NCBI RefSeq assembly: GCF_958450345.1
Contig: NC_088780.1
Span: forward strand, 112,170,226-112,234,225
Length of the DNA: 64,000 nt
Direction of reading: 5' to 3'
Source: Calliphora vicina
Taxonomy: Eukaryota > Arthropoda > Insecta > Diptera > Calliphoridae
Part shown: piece by piece, positions 46,101 through 57,742 of the stretch
Layout of the letters: each line of letters starts with the position of its first letter
Position numbering within the stretch: the first letter of the stretch is position 1
The notes under the pieces: generated by a model
Told to the model about the DNA's origin: nothing
Database searches by the model: none
The model's input: the letters and a program-made list of their open reading frames with translations, nothing else
Made by a program: the position numbers and the translations under genes

Positions 46101-47008
46101 CACATCTCTAACAATAAATTCACTACTTAAATATTAAACCATTTATTTTATAAATTTCATTATTAAACTATTTTAAATAGAATTAAACCAATAAATTGCA
46201 TGCCTTTATATTAATAACTCTATTTACCTCTAAAAATTTAAAACTTATTACTCTCTCACTTTCAATCTTTACAACTTTCTCTCTACCTTAACACAATTTT
46301 CCTACTTCTATCACATTTTTCAATTTCCTGTTTTCTTTATTTCTTCTTTTCTTTGGCCCTTACAGAGATCCAGCCAGTCCAGTACAACGCAACGGTCGTG
46401 CTCTAAGCGAGACTGACGTTCTCTCACAATTGCCCGAAAATACCGATGAACGCACTGGTCAATTGGTCGATATGGCCGTCGAGAGCGCTGCCGAATTCTT
46501 GGGCAGCCATAATCTCGAAGTGAAAGTACCCGCCGAAACTACCCAAGAGATTGCCCGTGCTTTGGATGAAGGTAGAAAACATCTTAAATCAAAAAAATCT
46601 ATCAGCAAATTTATTAAAAACATTTTAAAAAATTTAGGCCGTGGTAAATTGAAGAAAATGATTGGTCCAATTGCTTTGGCTATTGGTGCTAAATTGTTCG
46701 CTTTGGTACCACTTTTGTTGGGAGGTTTGGCTTTGTTGACCACTAAGGCCATCATTGTTGCTAAAATCGCTTTATTCTTGGCCATTTTGGTTGGGGGTTC
46801 GAAATTTTTCGGCGGTTTAGGTAACAAATTCGGTGGTTCCTTAGGCGGTGGCTACAGTGCCAACAGTGGTGCTGGTTGGTCCGCAGGTGCTTCTAATAAT
46901 GCTGGTTGGTCCTCAGGTGCTTCCTCAGCTTATCCCTATGCTCGCAGCATCAATGTTGACGGTGATGCTCAAGAATTGGCTTATGCTGGTCAAATTAACG
47001 CTCAATAA
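43191..47008 (+). CDS. Osi7: Osiris family protein (DUF1676), Osi7-like, three exons, 272 aa
   Basis: Exons are 43191-43432, 46366-46571 and 46638-47008 (intron 1 phase 2, donor AAAAG|GTGTGT, acceptor TACAG; intron 2 phase 1, 66 nt). Residues 1-19 or 20 form a signal peptide. The N-terminal Osiris domain follows with the two-cysteine motif CFESDDMTTC (C44, C53), then LNRAARSNNIEL and RDPASP. A helical region (107-149) leads to the basic RGKLKKM patch (151-157) and a long hydrophobic block (158-207) with Lys-punctuated segments. The tail is Gly/Ser/Trp repeats (GW-S-GAS) ending in AQELAY, the family's conserved C-terminal motif. Known Osiris proteins act in secretory/endosomal traffic of cuticle-forming epithelia. 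The family call is secure. The Osi7 name rests on remembered similarity and gene order and is tentative. If intron 2 is retained the frame stays open, giving 294 aa. Confidence 0.92.
44292..44444 (-). mobile_element. tRNA-derived SINE in intron 1 of Osiris gene 2
   Basis: On the minus strand it reads GGGTTCGATTCCCGCC, a perfect RNA polymerase III B box and T-arm, preceded by a GTGGCTAG-type A-box-like segment about 60 nt away. CAGAGACTCTGGGT, AAGCAAAACGCTTTGCAGTT and an (AAT)n-type tail follow. A true tRNA is unlikely because the acceptor and anticodon stems do not pair and the same tail recurs at 40330-40455. Confidence 0.65.
45000..45220 (+). repeat. Tandem duplication of about 110 bp in the intron
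   Basis: ACCACAAGTCCTCTT...ATTAAATATGATCTA...CCCTC..GGGGCTTTAAAT..TTAATAT occurs twice in a row, starting at about 45003 and 45113, moderately diverged. Confidence 0.6.
46572..46637 (+). other. 66-nt intron with an open, in-frame sequence in Osiris gene 2
   Basis: GAAG|GTAGAA starts it and AATTTAG|GCC ends it. Its length is a multiple of three and it has no stop in the host frame. Splicing joins DEG to RGKLKK, matching the junction at which Osiris genes 1 and 3 also carry a phase-1 intron. Retention would add 22 residues (7 Lys, 1 Arg, 1 His, no acidic residue). Confidence 0.8.
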
Positions 47009-47188
47009 TTCGAATAGTTAGACAAAATATTAAACAAAACTTGTAATTCTTATATTAATTAATTTAGTATTTGAACACAAACACAAGCATTTAATATGCC
47101 CAACCAAATGTGCCTTTTGTTGAAAACGAAACAAACACTTTAGTAGTAGTTAGTAGTAATTTATTGAAAAAAAACACATATCTACAAA

Positions 47189-47194
47189 AATAAA
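47189..47194 (+). terminator. Poly(A) signal, Osiris gene 2 (proximal)
   Basis: AATAAA lies 180 nt after the stop codon in A-rich 3' UTR. Confidence 0.55.
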
Positions 47195-47586
47195 CATAAA
47201 TTATTTAATTTATTGTAATTTATTTAAAGAAAACAAACAAAAAAAAAACATTTTTATTATTAAAACGTGATTAAAAACATCACGTTATAAATACACATGT
47301 GTGACATTCTAGTTCAGTTTAACCATAACAACACGATTTAACCTCATTCGCAATAGAAATACAATAACCAGATTAACAATGTCTATGAACTGCAATTAAT
47401 TTAGCCATAATTATTTTTATCATTAAAAATAGCTCTTACTTTTTATATTAAATTTTAATTAAATGACAAAACCACATCACCAAACCAAACACACATACAT
47501 ACATGAATAATTTTGTACAAATCATATGAAAACGAAAAAAAAAATATATACTAATTAAAAAAATATAATAATTAAAAATGTGTTTC

Positions 47587-47592
47587 AATAAA
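47587..47592 (+). terminator. Possible distal poly(A) signal, Osiris gene 2
   Basis: AATAAA in TTTCAATAAACT, followed by T-rich sequence. It could be an alternative 3' end or chance in AT-rich DNA. Confidence 0.3.
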
Positions 47593-47599
47593 CTATGAT

Positions 47600-48812
47600 T
47601 TTTTATCACTATTTTAAACCATACACAAAATAAGTTACAGAGTGACTGACAGACTGACATTTAGTTTGGACTACAGGTTTCTCTCTCCCTATATAGATAT
47701 ACTAAGAAGACATTTGGAAATTCAAAATTTATTTTCTAAACTAAAAAAAGATTCAAACTGAAAAAAAATATATAAGAAATTTTCATCCCCTTAAAAATAG
47801 AGCAGACACGATTTTGGTACTTTTTTGAAAATCGAACCATTTAGGGGAGAAAACGGGCACATATGTTGCCAATTTGGTACTATTTATTTTGGCAGCCTAT
47901 TTATCTTTTCAATCACTAAACATTGAAATAAATTTTAAATCGTATTCTTTACTTATCAAAAATAAGTTCGGAACTTTTTTAAATTAGAATGGTTAAGAGA
48001 AAAAAATTGTTATTATTTTGGTACTCTTTTCATAAAATATGTTTTTCTATAAACTAACATAGATATATGAATATTTTATTATGAGATCCCACTACCATAC
48101 TGAAATTTACTTCAATAAAATGGGGGTAAAAACGGCAAAATACATTTTATTCACAATTACATATTAAGCCAATTTTTTATTAAATTTCATACATTGGTTA
48201 CTCCAGTCATAATGAAATTAACTTTGGAAATGGAGTGCGAAATATGTTTACACAGCATGGTAATTTTTTAAAACATAACATATCCAAGGAGTAGTCTTTA
48301 TGGTACAGTTTCTTCATTCTTATGTCTTTTTGATATCATTTATAATAATGAGTCTTGAATAGTGCAATTAGAGGCACATGATCCTGACTGGATTAGAATC
48401 TACAGTATACTTTTGCCTTATAATAGTTCTTTTTGAATATTTTTATAATAATGAATCTAGAATAATGAAATTAGACACATCCTGAATACATTAGAATCGA
48501 CAAATGGTGGGTTAAGTTGTACTTACCTATAATACAAAAAATACTAAATTGTTTATAATAATTAATCTAGAAACATGAAAAAAGCATATGTTCAAACAAC
48601 ATATCAATAGGGTTGTTCACGGTTGCCTGGTTATCGGGTTATGTGCTTATTTAGTTATTTCAACAACAAAAAAATTCATTGAAAACTAAGTTTGCCCAAC
48701 CCATACCTATTTACAGCTTATGTCGTTATCTGCTTATTTGTAGTGTGGGAAAATAATACAAATTTATTTGAATTTTATTTATGTTTATGCATTTATATTT
48801 TATGTTTATTCT
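47600..48812. repeat. Intergenic with diverged 100-130-bp repeats
   Basis: TTTATAATAATGAGTCTTGAA, TTTATAATAATGAATCTAGAA and TTTATAATAATTAATCTAGAA occur at about 48338, 48442 and 48553 with partly similar following sequence (GGATTAGAATCTAC and CATTAGAATCGAC). This suggests an old tandem array. No gene was seen. Confidence 0.4.
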
Positions 48813-49476
48813 ATTTTTATACCCCTCACCTTCGTGAGAAGGGTATATATAAGTTTTTCATTCCGTTTGTATTTTCCACAATATAATTTTCGACCCTATA
48901 AAGTATATATGTATATTCTGGATCCTTATAGATAGCAGAGTCGATTAAGCCATGTCCGTCTGTCTGTCTGTTGAAATCATCTTCCGAAGCCCCCAAATAA
49001 CTTACATACACGATACATACATCAATATATCCGGAATTCTTCCGGCTCAGTTGCTATTTAAAATCGAGAAAATCGGATCACAAATGGCTGATATATAAAG
49101 AAAAAAAACAGGACAACCTCGATTTTTTTACCTATTTTTGACCTATATCTGGATTACTAAGTCATTAATATAGACAATATGGATGACCTTTGCAACGACG
49201 GTTAGTAATTTGGACCTACAATGGGTCAAAATCGGAAAAAAAATTTTAACCCGAAATTTTGTTTTCACCAAAAGTATTTTTCGCTAAATATTAATTTTTT
49301 TTTAAAAAAAACTTAAAAAAACAAATCTAAAATTTTTTTTCCAAATAAAGAAAAAAACAACTGAAAAAACAATAAATTTTGTTTAATTAAAAATATTTAA
49401 TATTTTTATTTTGAAGTATAATTTGGTGAAGCGTATGTAAGATTCGTCACAGCCGAATATAGCTCTCTTTCTTGTT
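48813..49476 (-). mobile_element. INE-1/mini-me-like repeat (family A), inverted, near full length
   Basis: The left end TTTTTATACCCCTCACCTTC, CCATGTCCGTCTGTCTGTC, the T/A block and the right end AGATTCGTCACAGCCGAATA TAGCTCTC lie in inverse order to the + copies. Head and tail are both present. Confidence 0.68.
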
Positions 49477-49654
49477 AGTTTTGTAAAGAAAAACGAAAAT
49501 AGAATGATGGATAATAAAAACTACTTTGAAATCGTTATAGTTTCCCGGGCTACCCACATCTGAGTGTAATAGTATACACAACATACAACTTATTGAAGTA
49601 AATTCGTTGCCGAAACTCACCAAAAATCTTATACAGTTATATTTTACTTTTTGG

Positions 49655-50162
49655 AAATAAATCTGGCATTTCTAAACTGCTGGTCCGATCGGTATTAAAT
49701 TTGACGAGGGCGTAGACAAGGAGTATTTAAGTTATTAAAATAGGCCTTACAAATGCTCAAGGGGCGGCGCTATGGGGCTCATAGTAGAGTACCTTCAACA
49801 TGTAAGATTTGTAAATACTTGCCATTTTTTGTTTCCCATTCGACATGCTTGTGTGTGCTATTTATCTCTTATAAATTCCGAGTTATTGGCATTTCAAAAC
49901 TTAAATTTTAAAATGTTTCCATACCTCCGCTTTTTTAAAAATATATGTCGTACTTTTGGACCGATTTTCAGAGCAATGTCAATTATTGGTCATCCTGGTA
50001 TAAAAAACATGTCTTATTTTTGCAATATGTCGCCCCTACGCCATTCGGAATTCCACCTATTTTTTTTTTATCAAAATTTCAAATTTTGGCCACATATTCT
50101 AAAATCCCAAAGCAGGTATCAGAAAACGGAAAGCTGCTTTGGAAACCCCGAAGGAAATTAAT
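49655..50162 (-). repeat. Dispersed repeat (family E), uninterrupted inverted copy
   Basis: CTGGCATTTCTAAACTGC...GTCCGATCGG, GGGGCGGCGCTATGGGGCTC, AGCAATGTCAATTATTGG, GTCGCCCCTACGCCATTCGG and AATCCCAAAGCAGGTATCAG are the reverse complements, in reverse order, of the copy at 22938-24720. The 90- to 129-codon frames across it are not genes. Confidence 0.6.
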
Positions 50163-50175
50163 ATCGATGCTGCAA

Positions 50176-52424
50176 ACATGCACACTAGGTGGAATGAAAT
50201 CAAAAACATCACTATGAACAGAACCAGATGGAAAGAAAGACTTTGTTAAGGCTTTATGTTCCTTGTATATATGTATGTATATTACAGTTAATTTAAAAAA
50301 TTTGATTTGCGGGTATCATAATTTTTCTGAAGGTTTTTGCGTAAATAAAAATGGCGTCCTTTTTTGGAAAATTTTCACTCCTTGTGGTGGTTCAACGCAC
50401 CTAAGACGCGCATTTTGAGCACATTTTTCTGTAGAGCAAAAACGGTTGAATTGCAAATATGATTTCACCAGTCGATTCTGCATCAAACATTAATACAATT
50501 GATGTTTTCTGAATCCTTAAAAATAGTTCCAAAACCCCACAACAAATCTCGTAAAAAAATAAAAAAAAAAATTTTAGTTATTTGAAATATGCACAATGAA
50601 AAGGGATTTTAAATTTAGCAAAACGGCATTAATATTTCCTTTCTATCACAAAAAAACAAACTTTCTATGCCCGACATTTTTTGGCGGTTTTTTAAAAGAG
50701 TTTTAAGTAAAAAGATACCTAACCTAAACCACCCCTGCAATTTATCATATTTAACCTAAACTTTTCTTAAACTCACATAATTTTCCCCAAAATTTACTTT
50801 TCCAATAAATATTTATTGTGCGTCTTTGAGATTACAAAAAGGAAAGAGAAAAAAATAACAAGCTACAAAAAAAAATTAACCAATCAAATATGAATTTATT
50901 CACATTCAACAACGCATACATGGTTTTACAAGAAAATTTCTAAATGTTTTCTATAAGAAATGCTATATAAACTACAAAAAAACTCAACATTGTTACCAAC
51001 ATGAAATTCATAACAGTATTTTATTTATTTTTTTGGGAAAACACCTGTGTTAAAATGTATTTTATTTCTTGAGCTACACCTGCAGTAAAGGTATTATAGG
51101 TTAGCTGAAATGTAGACATTTTGCATATTTCATGGCATACATTGCGGGTTATTGTTTATTGAGTGATTTCTATAGCCTATATAACAGGCATAAGTTAATC
51201 TTTATTATCTGATGCTAGAATAGAGTGGAATATTTTTTTGGCGTATTTTTTATGAAAATTGTGAAAATTAATTCATTGTGTGATTCAAATTAAGAACATT
51301 AATAATTATTAGAGCAGTTATCAATTATATAAATTGTTTCGAGTCGAATAATAAGTGTGCTGATGTTTTTTAAACCAAATAATATGCAGTGCTTTGAGTG
51401 AAAGCCATACTGATGGTCTGTGATCGGTGTTTGTAATCTTCAATAAATTAGATGATTTCTAGTTTGAAGATTTAATCTGCAATATTTTTTGGCACCTTTT
51501 TATAGAAGCGCTCATGGAATTCGACGTAACCCCATTTAGCACTTTTTAATTGTTTGATATTCAATCATCATAGAAAAAAAATGTTACTTTATTTTAATAA
51601 TAATTTAATAAGACACACAAATATTTCACAGCGACATGATGGCATTTCATTATACATACATACTACATGCCTACATATATGACGCGTATATATTTATGTG
51701 TATTTCAATGTCTAGTCACTCATATTTCATCATCAACTCACACCAACTTGTCGACTTAAACAGTTAGTTAAATAGTCCAACAGGCCGCCATATGGTCAGG
51801 CATTCATTCAATGAATATGTCAAAATGACAGTTATTGATTGCTCAAAACTAAATTATTCAATTACTCTCATAAAATAAAGAACTTTTTTTCCAGCATAAA
51901 TAAAATAAATTCTCATTTTTGGCTTAAATTAACAGATTTTATTGAAATCTTTTTAAATTAAAGATCATTTATTAAAAGTATGGTAAATTTTTGTGTATTT
52001 TTTTTTTTGTTTTAAATATAAAATTTCTAATATATTTTTAATATGTTGCTCGTATATTAGTAGATAAATTTTGGATATAATGACAATTGAAATTAACTTT
52101 CTTTCATTGCTTAAATTATATTAACATTAAATACATATTTTGAGGTATTTATTCTGAAGACATCAGTAAGTATGTATGCATGTATGTGCGTTTGCATGTG
52201 ATGTGAACATTTCTTTAATATTTGAAAATTTCAAACGTGATTGTCTTATAAATGACTTCTAATGTTCATAAATATTTGATATTGAAATTTTGTATTCAAT
52301 AATGTTTGTTGTACTTAGGTTGTTATAGAAATCATTTGTGGCGTATTGGTAACACATTGAATGCTGCTCATTCAAATGAGAGACATTCAATAATAATGTG
52401 TATTTGATGTAATTTATAAAGAAA
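50176..52424. other. Intergenic, apparently unique sequence
   Basis: No reading frame or bounded element was recognised. It includes homopurine/A-rich runs and short TATA-like segments without a gene behind them. Confidence 0.35.
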
Positions 52425-52824
52425 ACAAGTAAGAAAGTATGGTCGGTCCAGCCCGACCATATAATACCCTACACTAAGTAAATTAGCAAAGACATTTTTT
52501 CTTTTAAAATTTCAATAATTTATATTCGTGAGTGATTTTCGTAGTGGTAGCAATAACCGAACACCATGAAATTAGGTAGTGTGATTTACGTCTATGCGCG
52601 TTAAAGTGATTTTTGGAAGCGGATCTTATATTGGAGCTATGACTAATTATGGACCGATCATAATAAAATTTGGTGACATGAATTCCGTATATATAAAACT
52701 TATTTGGAGCAAAATTTGTGTAGATACCTATATAATCGACTCAGAAAGTGATTCTGCGTTGATCGGTATACTTAAAGGTGGATGCTAAACTAATATTTTT
52801 GGACGTTACAAACATCTGCACAAA
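52425..52824 (+). mobile_element. Dispersed repeat (family B), 5' half-type copy
   Basis: The head ACAAGTAAGAAAGTATGGTC carries a hairpin (GGTCGG...CCCGACC), followed by AATACCCTACACTAAGTAAA. GGAGCTATGACTAATTATGG, ATCGGTATACTTAAAGGTGG and GGACGTTACAAACATCTGCA match the inverted copy at 58184-58959. Its middle and GTCCGTC block are deleted. Confidence 0.6.
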
Positions 52825-53089
52825 CCCAATATACCGAAATACAGAAATATCTATGTAAATAAAATTTAATAAATATAATAGGAAAAAGTTTTGCTCTTAT
52901 TTGATTTAAAATTTGTTAATATGTTCCTTAGATAACAATTTGGTCATTATGTTGTTAATGCGTTTTTGAAAATGTTTAAATATTGAAAATATATCCCAGA
53001 AAAATTTTTGTAATCACCATGGTCATGTTTAATCTTCAAAGAACTGGTGTATATTGATTTTGTCATTCCATTTGCAGCACATAGAAAAA

Positions 53090-53480
53090 TTCATCGCAGA
53101 CGTTTGAAAGTATATGTATATATTTTGGTTCCTTATGAAATTCTTAGACGATATAGCTATGTCCGTCCGTCTATCTGTCTGTTGAAAACACGATAGATGA
53201 CAAACGAAAAGAGCTGAAATTTTTCACAAATACTTTCTGTTGATAAGGTTTGTTTGGCATTGAAGTATATAAATTCGGCTCCATACAAATGACCCCCATA
53301 ATACTGTTTAAGCAGTCATAAATAGGTTGATAATGCAGCAATCGTATTCAAATTTTGCACAAATTTTTTCAAAGTACTCTGAAATTTGAAATTTTAGTCC
53401 TAGTCCCCAGACAATATCCCCCTCAGAAAATTACATGAACATTCATAATTGTCTTATAATAATGAATATAGTGATGAAAT
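53090..53480 (-). repeat. Family B-like repeat fragment
   Basis: ATATAGCTATGTCCGTCCGTC, CGGCTCCATACAAATGACCCC and later sequences resemble inverted family A/B repeats but are diverged. Ends are not defined. Confidence 0.45.
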
Positions 53481-54556
53481 TGGACATGAACAAGTTTTAT
53501 ATGAACCTAAATATTTCCAACAACTTTTGTGTGGATCAGTACTATTCCCCATATAACTCCTATGTCAGAAAAATATTTTAGTGTCACATATTGATGGTGA
53601 GCATACAAGAATTGTATGTATAACAAAAAAACAAATATTTTTTTGAGAAAATAAAAAAAAAAAAATTTTAATTAGTTATTATTTAACCATTTTGTGAGAT
53701 GTTTTATTCAAAATTAAATATAATAATTTAAAAACTACATGAAAAACATAAAAAATAAATAAAGGTGAATAAATCACGAAAACAGACAGCTAGATTTTAA
53801 AATTTTGTGTTCAACATGCCAACATTATATAAAAAAAATATGTTTTAAACAAAGAAGCCTCCATCTCAAAAGACTTATTTATATGGTAAATTTATTTTGC
53901 TAAAACGTTTGTCGAAGTGTTGAATGTACCATGCTTCCAGCTATGATCACAAATAGTGAATTCTTAAAAAAACCGAAGTTTATCATTCAAAGAAAAACAT
54001 GTTACATATAGTTTTTTTTATTTTTTTTTATAAATTATAAAATACGTATTTATTGAATTAATCTGGAATTTAAACATTAACAGCGCCACAAAAAATGTGG
54101 AGATTCTGCAAAAATGGTAAATTTTTCAGTAGCAATTTTTTTTTATATTCATAATAATTCTACTAAAATTTAATTTTTTTAAAATTTACTTTTTCTGTTG
54201 TTCTTTACAAACATAACAACAGTCTTTTGAAATTTCAAAACTTTATACGATATCTTAAACTGGCGTTTTTAAGAGTTCTCAAATCAGACTTTTTTTTTAT
54301 TTTGCAATAGCTGAACCTCAGACGTTGTACTGTCCAAGTTAAAAAATGCTTGTGTTCAATTTGTGAATTTGTGAGAAGCCGTTTGAAAAGGGTAAAAATA
54401 GTTAAAAAAAAATAACGTATTGTTGAATTATAATTTTTATTCATATAGGACATAGAATAAAATATACATAGAAGCGCTACTGAGAGACAAAGAACCTATG
54501 TTTGTTGTAAAAAACCTAAGTCTTGCAACAACAGAATACATGTAAATCAATGTACA
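53481..54556. other. Intergenic, no gene seen
   Basis: AT-rich DNA leading up to the tandem array. The 72-codon minus frame at 54235-54453 shows no domain. Confidence 0.3.
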
Positions 54557-55459
54557 TATTTTGAGTTCTTATATAAGTAATCGAATTTTGGTCTGAAAAA
54601 TTAGTGATCTCAGATCGAGCTCCTTTTCTTGATTAAACGCTTATTGGCCAAGTTATTAACGAATTTTTGAGTGATGACAGATCGAGCTCCTTTTCTTGAT
54701 TAAACGCTTATTGGCCAAGTTATTAGCGAATTTAGATATTTTGAGTTTTTATATAAAAAATCGATTTTTGGTCAGAATTATGACTGATAACAGATCAAGC
54801 TCTTTTTCTTGATTAAACGCTTATTGGCCAAGTAATTAGCGTATTTAGATATTTTGAGTTTTTATATAAAAAATCGAATTTTGGTCAGAAATATGAGTGA
54901 TCATAGATGGAGCTGCTTTTTATGATTAAACGCTTATTGGCCAAGTTATTAGTGAATTAAGATATTTTGATTTTTTATATAAAAAATCTAATTTTGATCA
55001 GAAATATGAGTGATCACAGATCGAGCTCCTTTTCTTGATTAAACGCTTATTGGTCAAATTATTAACGAATTTAGATATTTTGAGTTTTTATATAAAAAAT
55101 CGATTTTTGGTCAGAAATATGAGTGATCACAGATCGAGCTGCTTTTCTTGATTAAACGCTTATTGGCCAAGTTATTGGCAAATTTAGATATTTTGAGTTT
55201 TTATATAAAAAATCGATTTTTGGTCAGAAATGTGAGTGATCACAGATCGAGCCCCTTTTCTTGATTAAACGCTTATTGGCAAGTTATTAGCGAATTTAGA
55301 TATTTTTAGTTTTTATACAAAAAATCGATTTTTGGTCAGAAATATGAGTGATCACTTATGGAGCTCCTTTTCTTGATTAAACGCTTATTGGCCAAGTTAT
55401 TGTCGAATTTAGATATTTTGAGTTTTTATATAAAAAATCGAATTTTGGTCAGAAATTAT
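54557..55459. repeat. Tandem (minisatellite-like) array, 113-bp unit, about 8 copies
   Basis: GATTAAACGCTTATTGG(C)CAAG recurs at 54631, 54698, 54811, 54924, 55037, 55150, 55263 and 55375. The spacings are 67, 113, 113, 113, 113, 113 and 112. Each full unit also has TTTTGAGTTTTTATATAAAA, TTTTGGTCAGAAAT, GAGTGATCACAGATCGAGC and TTAG.GAATTTAGATA. The second unit has lost 46 bp. The units are not open reading frames. Confidence 0.88.
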
Positions 55460-55549
55460 TAATGAGTTATAAAAGTACTCTTTTCCATCTTTCCATTGAC
55501 ATATAATATGTCTATGTAATCCGCTTCTATTAATAATTTAAGGGTCCAA

Positions 55550-55850
55550 AACATACATATGGGCAATTCCACGACTGAAAAAACAAAAACCCTTGGAACT
55601 TTTTGTCAAGATGATTTGAATAGGAGAAAACATTAAAATTTACTTACTTAAAATTTATTACTATGTGAAAGGTTTTAGAGCTTATTACAACATTTTAAGG
55701 GCAAAAATTATAGTTTAAACTGACTATATTCAAATAATTTCGACGAAAACTAAGCTCCCAATTAGCACGTAGTATGAAATGAATTTGACTCTGATTGTGT
55801 TTTTGCTATTATCAAATTGTTTATTGAAACCGAATATATATTTTATATTT
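55550..55850. repeat. Dispersed repeat (family G), copy 2
   Basis: GGGCAATTCCACGACTGAAA, ATAGTTTAAACTGACTATAT, CCCAATTAGCACGTAGTATG and TTTGCTATTATCA are shared in order with 21761-22080. Confidence 0.55.
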
Positions 55851-56462
55851 ATTTTTTTTAATTTTTGTATACATATATTTATAGAATATATATTGTTATA
55901 ATATAAGAGAAAAATCTGTCACGTACGATATTAAATTTTATTTATTATAAAATCATCCAAAGATTGTTTTTATTTAAATATGAAGGATTGTAAAGGAAAA
56001 ATATTTGGTTTATTGTAAGAAATTAAAAGAAAAACTCTGCTCCCCTTACCACGTTTTTGAGTGAGGGGATAATGTTTAAATGTCAGATTTATTACAATAA
56101 TTTAATTTGGTAAAAATATTAAAAATTATATCTGAAATTTTTTTTTGGAATGATAATCTTAATTTTTTAATTCGTTATTTTTTACCATTATGTCGTACCT
56201 ATATGTCGATTTAAAGAAATTCTTAATAGATATTTTTGAAGCTAGTTCTTATCAAATATGTAAAAATACAAAATTTTTTTCAGCAAATCGTTGAGAAATA
56301 TTAAAATCCATTCATCTCCATTTTTGTAAAAATTTTGTCATTTTTCAAACCCACCATCCGCGACTGACTATGGACCGATCCTCACAGAACTAATTTTTAA
56401 AAATTTTATCAGGATTGCTGCAAAATCAACCATATTTATGACTACTCCATAGGGCATTCATT
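55851..56462. other. Intergenic, no gene seen
   Basis: AT-rich sequence. A short ACTATGGACCGATCC segment (56368) resembles family B. Confidence 0.3.
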
Positions 56463-57355
56463 CGAGGTGATCGTAATAGAATAATTATTCGAACAATTTA
56501 AAAATTACAATTTTCGAATAACGAATAATTCGAATTTTATGTAGAATAATCGAATAAATGTACATACATATATATTTAAATTTATTAAATTGCTTAACAT
56601 TTTTCATAATTCCAAATTTAAATAAATTCGATAAATAACTAAAGATAGAGGAAGTCTTTCGATATAAATATATAAATAGCACAGCAAGAAGTTACAATTC
56701 TAAAAACAAGTCTTTCAAAATGTTTAATTTAGATCATGAACCAATGGAAATAAAATATTTGTTATTTCGTATAAAAAGTAGAATTGATTTCGAAACAGAA
56801 ATTTTAGCGTCTAAACATAAAAACTTGCTGGCGTAATATTAGCAGTATCGCAATTATTAATCAAAATATTAACATAGAATAAAGTGGTATTGAAAGTGAT
56901 GGCGAATGTGATTTTGAAACGGTCGTCGAAAGTGATATTGAGGATGACATTTATAATGACTACGTTGAAATAAGCGAAGGCCATGATCTTAAAATATGTA
57001 TATATAAGTGATGTTATTAACCGTGTACGTAAGTGTTGCAAAATATTTAATAAATCTAATGATAAACACAAAATATAGCAAGAAATATATGATAGAGCTT
57101 GAGGGCATAATACAATTTGTTATAAATAATTTAGAAAATGTGAAGAATTAGTTACTCATTTTAAAACCCGAATTATTGAACGACATAAAAAGTTCTTAAT
57201 ACGTTTATATTGTACTTGACCAGAATATTTCTGATGAAAATTTAATGATGGACTTTGTTTTCGAATTTTTTAACATTATCAATACTTGAATTTTTAACTT
57301 TAACGTTATTTTTTTTTTTGTTTCTTTTTTTTAACAATAAAATATTAAAAAACCT
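56463..57355 (+). repeat. Degraded repeat with protein-like debris (family H)
   Basis: ATTATTCGAA-type palindromes (56485-56550) precede short open stretches, including one from an ATG at 56719 and an acidic one at about 56895-56985. The segment identical to 9091-9121 (CAGAATATTTCTGATGAAAA...) lies near 57220. It may be a dead DNA transposon, but no catalytic motif was identifiable. Confidence 0.35.
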
Positions 57356-57366
57356 AAAACTAAACT

Positions 57367-57742
57367 TTTTAGAATATCCAAAATGCTCTGGCCCAATCTG
57401 ACAGAGGATACGACTAGAACTCTTTTGTTTGTTAGCAGGAATTCGATTAGGCTTCTTACGGGTATAATCACTGAGCACTGTATGATTTGACACATGTCGG
57501 AACGTATGGGTTACCCACGTTACCCACCAATAGCTATTTTGTGGAAGTTGTTTTATGAATGACAATGTATGTGAATGTGAATGCACAGCCTTACAAGAGC
57601 ATAGAGTACTATATCTTGGTAAAGCTATTTTTCATGATCTGGACTGTCTCAGAGATGTGTCACTATTAAATATGATCAGATTTATTAGAAGTACCAGCTG
57701 GTTCTCACGGGGACCAGAGGAATCACATAGTCAGAGAAATTA
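57367..57742 (+). pseudogene. 3' end of a non-LTR retrotransposon ORF2 (RNase H-type C-terminus), broken
   Basis: The first frame reads KMLWPNLTEDTTRTLL..., RNSIRLLTGIITEHC and HMSERMG. After a frameshift, CECTALQEHRVLYLG...and RFIRSTSWF follow. LWP, the (I/V)G-x-(I/L)TGHC-like motif, the RMG motif, C-x-C-x-AL...R...LG and the terminal F-I-R-S-x-x-W-F are the recurring landmarks of jockey/LOA-type LINE polyprotein C-termini (family knowledge). TGHC appears as TEHC, a stop falls before HMSERMG, and the frame shifts at about 57550, so it is dead. A 5'-truncated copy is expected for a LINE. Confidence 0.6.

Larger units (their letters stand above)
43433..46365 (+). other. Large first intron of Osiris gene 2 (2.93 kb)
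   Basis: Donor AG|GTGTGT, acceptor TTTGGCCCTTACAG|AG after a pyrimidine-rich run (46255-46364). It contains a tRNA-derived SINE and a tandem duplication. No other gene was seen. Confidence 0.8.

Noticed and set aside
46459..46827. 122-codon minus-strand frame
   Set aside because: It lies entirely opposite the coding exons of Osiris gene 2 and mirrors its biased codons. It has no independent support.
49772..50217. 129- and 90-codon frames
   Set aside because: They fall in the family E repeat, whose other copy does not keep the frames.
54557..55459. CRISPR-like array
   Set aside because: Units are contiguous 113-bp repeats without unique spacers, in a eukaryotic genome.
57242..57586. 114-codon minus-strand frame, first considered as piggyBac transposase
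   Set aside because: The plus strand of the same DNA carries clear LINE C-terminal motifs, so the minus frame is a shadow.
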